The notes: generated by a model from the sequence alone, not told the origin. 53,899 bases of DNA from JAGXOF01 sp046545575 (GCA_046545575.1 JBKGZM010000005.1:1-53899), one strand, 5' to 3'. Counted from the first letter of the stretch, positions 7,876-16,257 are shown. Program-made: numbers and translations.

Positions 7876-7887
7876 GAAACCGGTTTC
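7876..7887. promoter_or_regulatory. Palindrome upstream of nrpR, candidate operator
   Basis: GAAACCGGTTTC is a perfect 12-base palindrome 64-75 bases upstream of the nrpR start, at about the -35 position relative to a possible minus-strand TAGAAT -10. This resembles an autoregulatory operator. Methanogen NrpR sites are different palindromes, so binding is a hypothesis. Confidence 0.35.
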
Positions 7888-7905
7888 TCCTACCCCACCA
7901 TTGAC

Positions 7906-7985
7906 ATGTCATTCCGAGTCCGCCTGTGGCGGGCGAGGAATCTTGTGTTTAGAGTCAGGGTTTCTCCCTTCGGTCGAAATGACAT
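7906..7985. repeat. MITE/REP-like inverted repeat, 80 bp
   Basis: The ends are ATGTCATT (7906-7913) and AATGACAT (7978-7985). The interior holds the core hairpin CCGCC-TGT-GGCGG (7920-7932). The same terminus and core recur at 13438 and 14402. A separate short hairpin, GCGGCAT/ATGCCGC (7989-8007), follows directly. Confidence 0.55.
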
Positions 7986-8039
7986 CAAGCGGCATGTAAA
8001 ATGCCGCCCTACATCGGACTTTATCGTTTACCATTTATT

Positions 8040-8077
8040 ATCGAGTAGGGGGCGGAGGCTATCCGCCCCTACTCGAT
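8040..8077. repeat. Palindromic element 3' of glnA
   Basis: Near-perfect inverted repeat: ATCGAGTAGGGGGCGGA (8040-8056), loop GGCTA, TCCGCCCCTACTCGAT (8062-8077), with one bulged G. It lies six bases beyond the glnA stop. There is no T-run on either strand, so it is more likely a REP-like mRNA 3' stabiliser than a classical terminator. Confidence 0.55.
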
Positions 8078-8082
8078 TCCCC

Positions 8083-9423
8083 CTACAGTATGGGCAGGTA
8101 GTTGTTGATTTCGTAGTCGGTGACCTGCGTCTTCCATTGATCCCACTCGATCTTCTTGTTGGCGATGAAGTTTTCGAATACATGGTCGCCGAGAGCCTTG
8201 CGTACCACCTCGCTGTTCTCCGTGAGCTTGATGGCTTCTCCGAGGTTATCGGGAAGGGTCCCGATTCCCCTTCTTTCACGTTCTTTCTCTGACATCACGT
8301 AAACGTTCTCCTCCACCGGATCAGGAGCCTCGTAGCCATTTTCAATTCCCTCCAGGCCGGCGGCCAGAGCCACGCTGAAGAAAAGGTACGGATTGCAGGC
8401 GGGGTCTGCGGACCGCAGTTCGATGCGCGTTTCCTTTTCCCTGCCCGGTTTATATTCCGGAACCCTTATCAGATCGGCCCGATTTCTCCGTGCCCAGGAG
8501 AGATATACAGGAGCCTCATACCCCGGGACCAGCCGCTTGTAGGAGTTCACCCACTGATTGGCAACGGCGGTTATCTCGGGTGCGTGTTTCAATATCCCGG
8601 CGATGTAGCTCCTGGCTACGCTGGAAAGGCTATAAGCACCGTCTTTGTCGAAGAAGGCGTTCTGATTTCCTTTGAACAGTGACTGATGCGTGTGCATTCC
8701 GCTTCCGTTTATGCCATAAACCGGTTTGGGCATGAAGGTAGCATATACTCCATGCTGCAACGCGATTTGTTTGACCACCAGCCGGTAGGTCATTACGTTG
8801 TCGGCCATGGTCAAAGCATCTGTATATCGCATGTCTATCTCATGCTGGCTTGTGGCGACCTCGTGATGCGAATACTCTACGTTTATGCCCATTTCTTCGA
8901 GAGCCAGGACGGTGTCCCGTCTGAAGTCGGTGGCGGCATCCAGAGGGGTTAAGTCGAAGTAACCGCCTTTGTCCAGCACCTCGGTTCCGGAGGAGTCCTT
9001 GAAGTAGAAGTACTCGAGCTCCGGCCCGACGTAGAAGGTGAACCCCAGATCTGCGGCTCTCTTCAGGTTCCTCTTCAGAACGTAGCGTGGGTCGCCCTCG
9101 AATGGTTCGCCACCCGGTCTGAGGACGTCGCAGAACATCCGTGCTACGGCGCGGTGTTCTTTAGGCCTCCACGGGACCAGGCAGAATGTATCGGGGTCGG
9201 GCATCGCTATCATGTCGCTTTCGTCGATTCTGGCGAAGCCCTCGATGGATGAACCATCGAATCCCATGCCTTCCTCCAGGGCCTTCTCAAGCTCTTCTAC
9301 CGTAATGGCAAAGCTTTTGAGGAATCCCAGGATGTCAGTAAACCACAGCCTGATAAACTTGACATCGTGCTCCTTTGCCATCTTGAGTACGTATTCTTTG
9401 GCCTCACTGTTGTTCTCTGTCAT
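8083..9423 (-). CDS. glnA: Glutamine synthetase, type I
   Basis: A 446-residue GSI enzyme that makes glutamine from glutamate, ammonia and ATP. Visible motifs are GFDGSSIEGFARIDESDM (about 54-71), the ATP/metal-binding block NGSGMHTHQSLFK (about 261-273) and NRADLIRVP. The length of about 445 residues and the lack of the GSI-beta insertion suggest the alpha subtype. The region corresponding to the adenylylation loop does not carry the canonical site, so control by adenylylation is unlikely. It is the last gene of the amtB-glnK-glnA run, 30 bases after glnK, with GGAGGAAAG before the ATG. NrpR lies downstream. Confidence 0.96.
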   Translation of the reverse strand: MTENNSEAKEYVLKMAKEHDVKFIRLWFTDILGFLKSFAITVEELEKALEEGMGFDGSSIEGFARIDESDMIAMPDPDTFCLVPWRPKEHRAVARMFCDVLRPGGEPFEGDPRYVLKRNLKRAADLGFTFYVGPELEYFYFKDSSGTEVLDKGGYFDLTPLDAATDFRRDTVLALEEMGINVEYSHHEVATSQHEIDMRYTDALTMADNVMTYRLVVKQIALQHGVYATFMPKPVYGINGSGMHTHQSLFKGNQNAFFDKDGAYSLSSVARSYIAGILKHAPEITAVANQWVNSYKRLVPGYEAPVYLSWARRNRADLIRVPEYKPGREKETRIELRSADPACNPYLFFSVALAAGLEGIENGYEAPDPVEENVYVMSEKERERRGIGTLPDNLGEAIKLTENSEVVRKALGDHVFENFIANKKIEWDQWKTQVTDYEINNYLPIL

Positions 9424-9453
9424 TTCTCTTTCCTCCTTTTCTTTTTATTGTTA

Positions 9454-9792
9454 TTAAATGGCGTCATCGCCCTGGTCTCCTGTCCTGATGCGCAGAGCGT
9501 CCTCCACGTTGTACACAAATATCTTCCCGTCGCCCCTCTCACCTGTCCTTGCTCTTGTGACTATGGCATTCATTATTTTGCCCAGCTCTTCATCGAGGAC
9601 TACTACCTCGACCTTCACCTTGGGCAGGAATTGCACCTTGTATTCTCCCACCCTCCATTGCAGGGATATACCTCCCTGCCGCCCATGCCCGCTTACCTCT
9701 GTTACAGTCATTCCCCGTATCCCCAGTTCAGCTAAAGCTGTTCGTACTGTCTCCAGTTTTTCGGGCCTCATGATTGCCTCTATCTTTTTCAT
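9454..9792 (-). CDS. glnK: PII signal protein GlnK
   Basis: A 112-residue PII protein. The T-loop GHGRQGGISLQWRVGEYK carries Tyr51 at the position uridylylated in enterobacteria, and the C-terminal RTGERGDGKIFV holds the B/C-loop nucleotide-binding residues. PII proteins sense ATP/ADP and 2-oxoglutarate and block AmtB by inserting the T-loop into the pore. The ATG overlaps the amtB stop by four bases, so the pair is translationally coupled as usual. No uridylyltransferase gene is in the window, so whether Tyr51 is modified is open. Confidence 0.95.
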   Translation of the reverse strand: MKKIEAIMRPEKLETVRTALAELGIRGMTVTEVSGHGRQGGISLQWRVGEYKVQFLPKVKVEVVVLDEELGKIMNAIVTRARTGERGDGKIFVYNVEDALRIRTGDQGDDAI

Positions 9793-11015
9793 GACAGCGT
9801 GCCTCCATATGCTCTTTCTCCGTGTTCCGCTATGTCCAGTCCGACTTCCTCCTCGTGGGCATTCACGCGCAGTCCGAGCGTCATGTCAACCAGCTTGCCC
9901 AGTCCCCAGCTAATGCCAAAGGCGAATGCGGCCACAGTTACCACTCCCACGATTTGCTTGAGGAATTGCACGGTTCCTCCCCATAGCAATCCGTCAACTC
10001 CCCCGACTGTCGCTGTGGCGAAGATTCCGGTTGCCAGGGCTCCCCCCAGTCCTCCCATTCCGTGAACTGCCCACACATCCAGCGACTCATCGATGTGGCG
10101 TTTTGTTCTCCACAGGATGCAGTAGTACCCGATCGCTGAAGCCCCTATTCCGATAGGTATGGCAGCAACAGGTTGGACGAATCCTGCCGCGGGAGTGATT
10201 GCCACCAGACCGGCCACTGCTCCGGTGGCGACTCCCAGGGCTGAAGGCCGCCTGGACCTCCACGTAAGTGCCATCCAGGTTATGGCCCCTGCGGCGGCGG
10301 AGACATTGGTGGCGGCAAATGCGCTGGCCGCCAGCCCATTCGCGGCAAGTGCGCTTCCAGCGTTGAATCCGAACCATCCGAACCAGAGCAGCCCTGCTCC
10401 TATGAGCACCAGGGGGACATTCCCGGGGGCCATCGGCACTCCCTCGCGGAATCCTCTGCGAGGCCCCATAACTAGGGCGAGGGCCAGTGCGGTCATTCCC
10501 GCGCTGATATGTACGACAGTTCCTCCTGCGAAGTCGAGTGCCCCGAACTCGCCGAGCCATCCTCCGTCGCCCCATACCCAGTGGGCGACCGGACAGTAGA
10601 CTATTGTGAACCACAGGACGGCGAAAACGATGAGCGCGCTGAACTTGATTCGCTCCACCACGCCGCCGGTCCACAGTGCCACCGTGATGATGGCGAACAT
10701 TCCCTGGAACGTGGCAAAGGCGATGTGGGGAACTGTCGGTGCATAAATCTCAGAAGCACCCATTCCCATATTCATAAAACCGGCAAAGTCCAGCCGGCCG
10801 ATGAGGCTGCCGAAATCCGGGCCGAAGCTCAGGCTGTATCCATAGAGCAGCCACAGCACCCCGATAAGTCCGAGCATTACGAAACTCATCATCAGCGTGG
10901 AGAGTACGTTTCTAGCTCTTACCATACCTCCGTAGAAGAGGGCAAGACCAGGCGTCATCAGCATCACGAGGGCTGCTGATAAGAGAATCCACGCAGTGTC
11001 TCCTGTGTCAATCAT
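9789..11015 (-). CDS. amtB: Ammonium transporter AmtB
   Basis: An Amt/Rh-family channel of about 408 residues with 11 expected membrane helices. The twin histidines of the pore are visible in the contexts GGTVVHISAGMTAL and VWAVHGMGGLGG. The start MIDTGDTAW at 11015 is preferred because AGGAGG stands 8 bases upstream; the upstream GTG at 11039 has no ribosome site. AmtB moves ammonium across the inner membrane and is gated by GlnK, encoded directly downstream. A candidate promoter lies at 11070-11098, behind a hairpin that ends the asnB transcript. Confidence 0.95.
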   Translation of the reverse strand: MIDTGDTAWILLSAALVMLMTPGLALFYGGMVRARNVLSTLMMSFVMLGLIGVLWLLYGYSLSFGPDFGSLIGRLDFAGFMNMGMGASEIYAPTVPHIAFATFQGMFAIITVALWTGGVVERIKFSALIVFAVLWFTIVYCPVAHWVWGDGGWLGEFGALDFAGGTVVHISAGMTALALALVMGPRRGFREGVPMAPGNVPLVLIGAGLLWFGWFGFNAGSALAANGLAASAFAATNVSAAAGAITWMALTWRSRRPSALGVATGAVAGLVAITPAAGFVQPVAAIPIGIGASAIGYYCILWRTKRHIDESLDVWAVHGMGGLGGALATGIFATATVGGVDGLLWGGTVQFLKQIVGVVTVAAFAFGISWGLGKLVDMTLGLRVNAHEEEVGLDIAEHGERAYGGTLS

Positions 11016-11069
11016 TTTGCTATCCTCCTTTCCTTCCACTTACGAGGATAGCGTCTGGATATTTCAAGC

Positions 11070-11098
11070 AAATTACGGATGTGTTACATTTGTGTTAA
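11070..11098 (-). promoter_or_regulatory. Putative amtB promoter
   Basis: On the minus strand TTAACA (11093-11098), a 17-base spacer and TAATTT (11070-11075). The -35 overlaps the T-run of the upstream terminator-like hairpin. Two GTAACAC/TTAACAC direct repeats overlap the region. The -10 is weak (3 of 6). Confidence 0.35.
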
Positions 11099-11140
11099 AA
11101 AACTGAGATTGCTTCGCCCGCCAGAGGCGGGCGAAGCAAT
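11097..11140 (-). terminator. REP-like hairpin acting as asnB terminator
   Basis: A perfect inverted repeat with 15-base arms (11108-11122 and 11126-11140) and loop AGA is followed on the minus strand by a short spacer and six Ts (11102 to 11097). It separates asnB from amtB. The core CCGCC-NNN-GGCGG belongs to the dispersed repeat family of this window. Confidence 0.55.
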
Positions 11141-11153
11141 GACACGCGTGGGC

Positions 11154-12743
11154 TTACTGCCATTCATGTTTCAGGTCGCCGTCCATGGTTCCTCTTACCT
11201 GGGCCCTTTCCTCGGCGAAGTCGAACCCGGTCCAGATGCCGACGGACCCGAGTATGGAGTCCTGAGGATGATACCGCCGGAATATCTTGAAGTAGTAGGC
11301 TGCTTCCTTGCTGTTGATCGTTGCCTGCGGATTCTCAGCCTTGATGCGCTCGTACTCGTCGTCGCTCATCTCCGCATCGGCGACCCGTTCTCCCAGGCTC
11401 TCACAACCAGCTCCCTGGGTGTACTGCACCTTGTAACGCCAGAGGATGTCATCCGGCAGATAGTTAGTCCCCTCGAAGGCTTTGCGCAGAATCCACTTCT
11501 CGATACTGTCCCCGGTTTCTGACTGACGGATTTTCAGTTCCGGCGGGATTTTCATGGCGAGGTCGATCATCTGTGTATCCAGGAAAGGCACTCTTAACTC
11601 AAGGCTGAAGTACATGCCCATGCGGTCGGCTCGCTGGAGGTTGATGTTGTGCAGGTTGCTGATGCAACGCCTGGCCTCCGGATTGACCATGTCCACGGGG
11701 AAATGCTTCATGTACTGGTAGCCGGCAAAGACTTCGTCAGCCCCTTCGCCTGTCAGGACCACCGTTACATAGTCGGCAGCGAGTTTACAGGTGAAGAAGC
11801 AGGGAAGGGCGCAGCGCACCAGCGAGGGATCGTAGCTTTCCAGCTTCCCGATGACCTCGGGCAGCGCTTCGTAGTAGTCTTCCTCGGTAAAGACCAGCTC
11901 GTGATGGGTTGAGCCGATGTGGTCGGCGGCAACACGAGAGGCTTTGAGGTCGTCGCTTTCCTCTCCGTTCCCGTCCACCATGCCAACGACAAAGGTGTGA
12001 AGGTGTGGAATTTCATCGGCTGCGATGGCCGCTACCAGGCTGCTATCGAGTCCGCCGCTGCAGAAGGAACCGACGTGGATTTCCTTATCCGCCAGAAGCC
12101 TCTTCTTTACCGCGCTGATGACGCTATTCCGAACAACCTCGCAGGCCTCGTCTACGTCTGTGAGCAGATGGTCCCGGATCTCCGGGATCTGGTAGTACTG
12201 TACAAACCCTTCTCTGGGAGTGAAGTAGTATCCGGCCGGGAACTCATGGACTTCGCTTACACCCGCCAGGCTCATTGCGCCCAGTTCGGAGGTGAAGTAG
12301 AGATTATCATCCAGATACCCGTAATACAATGGCTTGATGCCGATAGGGTCTCGTGCCAGCATGAAATCATCGCCGTCGAAGATGGCGAAGGCGAACATGC
12401 CGTCGAGTTCCTTTACGCATTCCGTGCCCTTTTCCTGGTAAAGGTGAAGGATGGTTTCCGTGTCTGACTCCGTTGCGAAGTCGTATTTTGGCAACAGCTT
12501 CTCCCTGAGCTGGCGGAAATTATAGATCTCGCCGTTGCAGATGATTCCTGTTCTTTCCCGGTTTGTCAGAATCGGCTGGTGCCCCCTGGCCACATCGACG
12601 ATGGACAGCCTGGTATGACCGAAAACTGCGTTGTCCAGGGTGTGAAGTCCCCGGTCATTGGGTCCCCGATGTGGTAATGCATCCAGCATCCGACTGATAG
12701 TCTCCGTATCCCTTGTTCCGATACATCCTGCTATGCCACACAT
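11154..12743 (-). CDS. asnB: Asparagine synthetase (glutamine-hydrolysing)
   Basis: A 529-residue AsnB. The class II glutaminase domain starts MCGIAGCIG with the catalytic Cys2, followed by LPHRGPNDRG, NGEIYN and SDTETILH. The synthetase domain has the PP-loop SGGLDSS (about 231-237) and GEGADEVFAGY. It converts aspartate, glutamine and ATP to asparagine and glutamate. The ATG stands one base after the stop of the upstream regulator gene, and its ribosome site AAGGAGG is inside that gene, so the two are co-translated. The close homology to true AsnB makes other amidotransferases unlikely. Confidence 0.93.
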   Translation of the reverse strand: MCGIAGCIGTRDTETISRMLDALPHRGPNDRGLHTLDNAVFGHTRLSIVDVARGHQPILTNRERTGIICNGEIYNFRQLREKLLPKYDFATESDTETILHLYQEKGTECVKELDGMFAFAIFDGDDFMLARDPIGIKPLYYGYLDDNLYFTSELGAMSLAGVSEVHEFPAGYYFTPREGFVQYYQIPEIRDHLLTDVDEACEVVRNSVISAVKKRLLADKEIHVGSFCSGGLDSSLVAAIAADEIPHLHTFVVGMVDGNGEESDDLKASRVAADHIGSTHHELVFTEEDYYEALPEVIGKLESYDPSLVRCALPCFFTCKLAADYVTVVLTGEGADEVFAGYQYMKHFPVDMVNPEARRCISNLHNINLQRADRMGMYFSLELRVPFLDTQMIDLAMKIPPELKIRQSETGDSIEKWILRKAFEGTNYLPDDILWRYKVQYTQGAGCESLGERVADAEMSDDEYERIKAENPQATINSKEAAYYFKIFRRYHPQDSILGSVGIWTGFDFAEERAQVRGTMDGDLKHEWQ

Positions 12744-12744
12744 G

Positions 12745-13443
12745 TTAGTCCTCCTTTCTGAACTTGTATCCTACGTTTCTCACAGTCTGTATGAATTCCT
12801 GGTTTGTGTCCTCTATTTTGCTTCTTACCCGTCTGATGTACACATCAACTGCCCTATCACCCCCGTAGTAGTCGTAACCCCAGACCAGATTGAGCAGGCT
12901 GTCGCGTGTAAAGACCTGCCCTTTATTGCTGGCCAGGAGATGGAGCAACTGATATTCCTTGAAGGTCAGGTTTATGAGCCTTCCGTCGAGAGCCACTTCG
13001 TAGGTCTCCGGGTCAATGACCAGGTTATTGCATTTGATTACCGACTTGCCATTTGTGTGCCCCTTTTGTTTCAGTGTGTGCTGTGCCCGTGCTATGATTT
13101 CGTCGGCAGTCCACGGAGCGACAACGAAATCGTCGGTGCCGTCGAGCATGTCGATATCGAGGAGCGCATCTCTGCGGACAAGGGCGATAACGGGCAGATG
13201 CCCTGGTTTCCCGGTTCCGCGTGGAACACGGATGTCGTTGTCTGTGTGCTGTATCACAACGAGTACCAGGTCCACGGACCTGGTATGCACTGGCATGCCT
13301 TCTCCATCAGGGTGGAGCGTGCAGTTCAGGCCCGCGCGAGCGAGCTGCGAGCGCAGGTCCTTCAGCTCTTCACTTTCTCTGGCTATCATGATTGCGTTGA
13401 GCACGTTACTCTCCGTGGCTCTCTTGGTTTCGTCAATTGTCAT
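12745..13443 (-). CDS. OmpR-type regulator with degenerate receiver (GlnR-like)
   Basis: A 232-residue protein with a receiver-like N-terminal domain (about 15-125) and a canonical winged-helix output domain (about 133-230; LTFKEYQLLHLLASN, RRVRSKIE, VRNVGYKF). The receiver lacks the phosphoacceptor: the end of beta-3 reads VDLVLVVIQ with no Asp, and the conserved Lys is replaced in VVAPW. It is thus a phosphorylation-independent orphan regulator, as known for actinobacterial GlnR, which also has an atypical receiver. Its position between glutamate synthase and asnB suggests nitrogen control. No histidine kinase is nearby. The ATG lies within a palindromic repeat; GTG at 13404 is an alternative start. 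Confidence 0.82.
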   Translation of the reverse strand: MTIDETKRATESNVLNAIMIARESEELKDLRSQLARAGLNCTLHPDGEGMPVHTRSVDLVLVVIQHTDNDIRVPRGTGKPGHLPVIALVRRDALLDIDMLDGTDDFVVAPWTADEIIARAQHTLKQKGHTNGKSVIKCNNLVIDPETYEVALDGRLINLTFKEYQLLHLLASNKGQVFTRDSLLNLVWGYDYYGGDRAVDVYIRRVRSKIEDTNQEFIQTVRNVGYKFRKED

Positions 13444-13476
13444 TCTTCGTCCGCCGGAGGCGAACTCAGAATGACA
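13438..13476. repeat. MITE/REP-like repeat, 39 bp
   Basis: Perfect 9-base ends TGTCATTCT (13438-13446) and AGAATGACA (13468-13476) flank the core CCGCC-GGA-GGCG. It is a shorter relative of the 7906 element. It covers the start codon region of the pseudo-receiver regulator. Confidence 0.6.
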
Positions 13477-13493
13477 TGGGTAGGGGCTGGACG

Positions 13494-14312
13494 CTAATAT
13501 GCGTAAATCCTGCCATATGGACGGAGCGATCTCGGGACCAGCTTGATGAACTGACCTTCGAGTATCGCGGTTGGGTCATATCCAAAGAGGGTTGCGAATT
13601 CTGCTACAAACCCTCGGATGATCTCAAAGTCGGATTCCTCTAGCGGTGCAATCCCTACTTCCCTCCCCAGTCGCGACTCGTCGACAGAGCCTCTGAGATA
13701 GATAACACCGCCGTGCATGCCAGTTCCCAGGAACCTGGCCTTGTGGCTTTCTCCCTCAGTGAGATTGAGTCCAAGCAGGATGGCGGTCCCTCCTGCTATA
13801 TATTCGCCGAAGAAGTCCTGTGCGCTGCCTCCCACAACCAGCACAGGTCTTCTGTCCCCGTATTCCTTCATGTGGATGGCTCCCCTGTATCCGATGCTGT
13901 CCCGGACGAATATCTTGCCTCCACGGGCGGATAGTCCGGTAGCGTCTCCGGCGTGACCGTGGATTACTATTTCGCCGCCGTTCATCGTATTACCGCAGCC
14001 ATCCTGTGCATTACCGCGCACGATGATGCGCGGACCGTCCATGAAAGCCCCCAGGTCATTTCCGGGGACCCCGTTTATCTCGATGGTTACCGGGTTGTCC
14101 AGGTCTGTGCCGATGTATCGTTGCCCGTAAACGTTGTGCAGGTTTATCTCCTCAACACCATTCGAGACCATCTGTCTCAGGACGGCGTTCAGTTGACGGT
14201 AGGTAAGCTCGCTGACGTCGAGTGAGACCTTGCGAGCATCAGGGAGTGCCATGCTATTGCTACAAGTTTCTGGGAGTTTGATTCTCTCTTTTGTGTTAAG
14301 CGTTTTTGTCAT
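13494..14312 (-). CDS. Glutamate synthase GXGXG domain protein
   Basis: A 272-residue stand-alone version of the C-terminal beta-helix (GXGXG) domain of glutamate synthase. Gly-rich repeats run along the chain: NTMNGGEIVIHGHAGDATG, ARGGKIFVRDSIGYRGA and MHGGVIYLRG. In bacterial GltB this domain is fused to the synthase and holds the glutaminase and FMN domains in place. Archaea-like organisms encode it separately, as here. AAGGAGC precedes the ATG. It is split from the FMN-domain gene by a 439-base repeat-filled gap. Confidence 0.9.
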   Translation of the reverse strand: MTKTLNTKERIKLPETCSNSMALPDARKVSLDVSELTYRQLNAVLRQMVSNGVEEINLHNVYGQRYIGTDLDNPVTIEINGVPGNDLGAFMDGPRIIVRGNAQDGCGNTMNGGEIVIHGHAGDATGLSARGGKIFVRDSIGYRGAIHMKEYGDRRPVLVVGGSAQDFFGEYIAGGTAILLGLNLTEGESHKARFLGTGMHGGVIYLRGSVDESRLGREVGIAPLEESDFEIIRGFVAEFATLFGYDPTAILEGQFIKLVPRSLRPYGRIYAY

Positions 14313-14751
14313 GATGCTCCTTTTCTTACTTCTTGGTAAGGGGTAGGGGCGAATGAATTCGCCCCCGCGGGAGACTAAAGTCTCCCCTACCCCTTCCGCT
14401 TCGTCATTCCGCGCTTGACGCGGAATCTACTCCTCGGACCTCCTGGATTCCAGCTTTCGCCGGAATGACGGAATTGGCCATAATCGGCGGCCTGCCATAG
14501 GCGGGCCGCCCTACATTTAGTGTCATTGCGAGGAGCGATATTCCTCGCTCGCATTCGGAACAGGCTCCGCAATCTCTTTAATCCCCCTGAATCCCCCTTT
14601 ACCAAAGGGGGACTGATGGGGATTGCTTTCCATCAGAGGCGGATCAAGCACGGAAGGCGGAATTGGTAATGGACTCCCACTCTATCCCCCGTGGGAATTT
14701 TCCCTCTCCCTTGATGGGAGAGGGATAGGGTGAGGGTGACATGTTGCCATC
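14313..14751. repeat. Intergenic repeat cluster within the glutamate synthase block
   Basis: No gene is visible in these 439 bases. It is packed with unrelated palindromes: 14338-14395 (12-base arms AAGGGGTAGGGG/CCCCTACCCCTT enclosing two smaller hairpins), 14402-14470 (10-base ends CGTCATTCCG/CGGAATGACG), 14486-14510 (CCTGCC-ATA-GGCGGG core), 14521-14580 (starts TGTCATTGCGAG), 14581-14623 (nested CCCCCTTT/AAAGGGGG) and 14702-14724 (CCCTCTCCC/GGGAGAGGG). This looks like an insertion hot spot for REP/MITE-like elements. Confidence 0.7.
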
Positions 14752-16257
14752 TCAAGCGCCCACACTCCTTACTCCCAGTATTTCCAGTTCGGTGTCGGTA
14801 AGACCGACGCCTCGCAGGTGCAAGCGGTTTCCGCGTAGGCTCTCCACGGCGTTGATGCCCATTCCTCCGAGTATGTCTTTGAGTTCGAGGCTCCACCCTC
14901 TGAGGAGAGCGGTCAAGCGCCTGGCCCCGATCTCGGGATTGACTCTCTTTGTGAGGTCCGGCCTGGATGTGCAGACACCCCAGGCGCATTTTCCGGTATG
15001 GCACTGCTGGCATAGTTTGCAGCCAAGAGCGACCAGTGCCGCGGTAGCGATGTACACGGCGTCGGCCCCGAGTGCGATTGCCTTCGCGATATCGCCGCTA
15101 TTTCGTATTCCACCCGCAATTACCAGTGAAGCCTGGTTGCGGATTCCCTCCTGCCTCAAGCGTGTATCCACGGCGGCCAGGGCCATCTCGATGGGAATAC
15201 CCACATTGTCGCGGATGACCTTCGGGGCGGCGCCTGTAGCGCCTCTGAATCCGTCGAGCACAATCATATCGGCCCCGGCCCGGACCATCCCACTGGCGAT
15301 GGCTGCAGAGTTGTGCACCGCCGCTATCTTGACCGACACCGGCTTGGTATAGTTGGTTGCCTCCTTCAGCGCGTAAATAAGCTGCGACAGGTCTTCAATC
15401 GAGTAGATGTCGTGCTGTGGCGCTGGCGACAGGGCGTCAGTCCCTTGGGGAATCATTCGAGTCCTGGAGACCTCGGCACTCACCTTTTCGCCCGGCAGAT
15501 GTCCGCCGATTCCGGGCTTTGCCCCCTGGCCGATTTTTATCTCAACTATCGCTCCGGCATCGAGGTATTCAGGATATACCCCGAAGCGCCCCGAAGCCAC
15601 CTGGACGATCGTATTCGCCTTGTACCTGTAGAGATTCGGGTGAAGTCCCCCCTCACCTGTGTTCCACAGCGTGCCGGACGCTTCGGCTGCCCGTGCCAGA
15701 GATTCCTGGACGTTAAGGCTCACCGCGCCGTATGACATGGCGGAGAACATGACCGGGATGTCCAGTCTGACCTGCGGTGCGATCTTGGGTTCCAGTTCCA
15801 GGGATTCATGGTTGAACTCTATCCGATCCGGTTTTCGACCGAGGTAGGTATCAAGCTCCATCGGCTCCCGCAGCGGGTCAATCGATGGATTGGTCACCTG
15901 GCTCGCATTGAGCAGCAGGTGGTCCCAGTAGATGCGATAGTCCCTGTCGTTTCCCATGCCCGTAAGCAGCATCCCTCCGGTCTCGGCCTGTTTGGTGATA
16001 TCAGTGATAAACTCCGGCCGCCAGTTGGCGTTCTCCCTGTACTCCGAGGGATTCCTTCTCACGGTCAGAGCGCTCGTCGGGCAGAAGGTAGCGCAACGGT
16101 GACACCCGACGCAGTTTTCTACCCGGCTCCTTACTTCATCGTCCTCGGCGTCGTAGTAGTGCACGTCAAAGGTGCACTGGTTTACGCACACCTGGCACTG
16201 GATACACCGTTCAGGGTCTCGTTCAACTATGAATTGTGGTTGCAAATAGGTTTTCAT
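14752..16257 (-). CDS. Glutamate synthase FMN domain with N-terminal ferredoxin module
   Basis: A 501-residue protein. The first 70 residues carry two 4Fe-4S motifs (CIQCQVCVNQC and CVGCHRCATFCP). The rest is the FMN-binding synthase barrel of GltB/archaeal GltS, with GEGGLHPNLYRYK, GQGAKPGIGGHLPGEKV and IAGGIRNSGDIAKAIALGAD. Near residue 415 the Cys group CKLCQQCHTGKC matches the 3Fe-4S ligands of glutamate synthase. It reduces 2-oxoglutarate plus ammonia to glutamate. The fused ferredoxin module, and the neighbouring ferredoxin and FAD protein genes, suggest how electrons arrive. It starts two bases after the hisF stop. Confidence 0.93.
   Translation of the reverse strand: MKTYLQPQFIVERDPERCIQCQVCVNQCTFDVHYYDAEDDEVRSRVENCVGCHRCATFCPTSALTVRRNPSEYRENANWRPEFITDITKQAETGGMLLTGMGNDRDYRIYWDHLLLNASQVTNPSIDPLREPMELDTYLGRKPDRIEFNHESLELEPKIAPQVRLDIPVMFSAMSYGAVSLNVQESLARAAEASGTLWNTGEGGLHPNLYRYKANTIVQVASGRFGVYPEYLDAGAIVEIKIGQGAKPGIGGHLPGEKVSAEVSRTRMIPQGTDALSPAPQHDIYSIEDLSQLIYALKEATNYTKPVSVKIAAVHNSAAIASGMVRAGADMIVLDGFRGATGAAPKVIRDNVGIPIEMALAAVDTRLRQEGIRNQASLVIAGGIRNSGDIAKAIALGADAVYIATAALVALGCKLCQQCHTGKCAWGVCTSRPDLTKRVNPEIGARRLTALLRGWSLELKDILGGMGINAVESLRGNRLHLRGVGLTDTELEILGVRSVGA

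Noticed and set aside
7190..7999. 269-residue plus-strand frame antisense to nrpR
   Set aside because: Shadow of the GC-skewed codon pattern of nrpR; no ribosome site and no recognisable sequence.
14313..14751. Possible CRISPR array
   Set aside because: Repeats are palindromes of different sequence, not direct repeats with unique spacers, and no cas genes are present.
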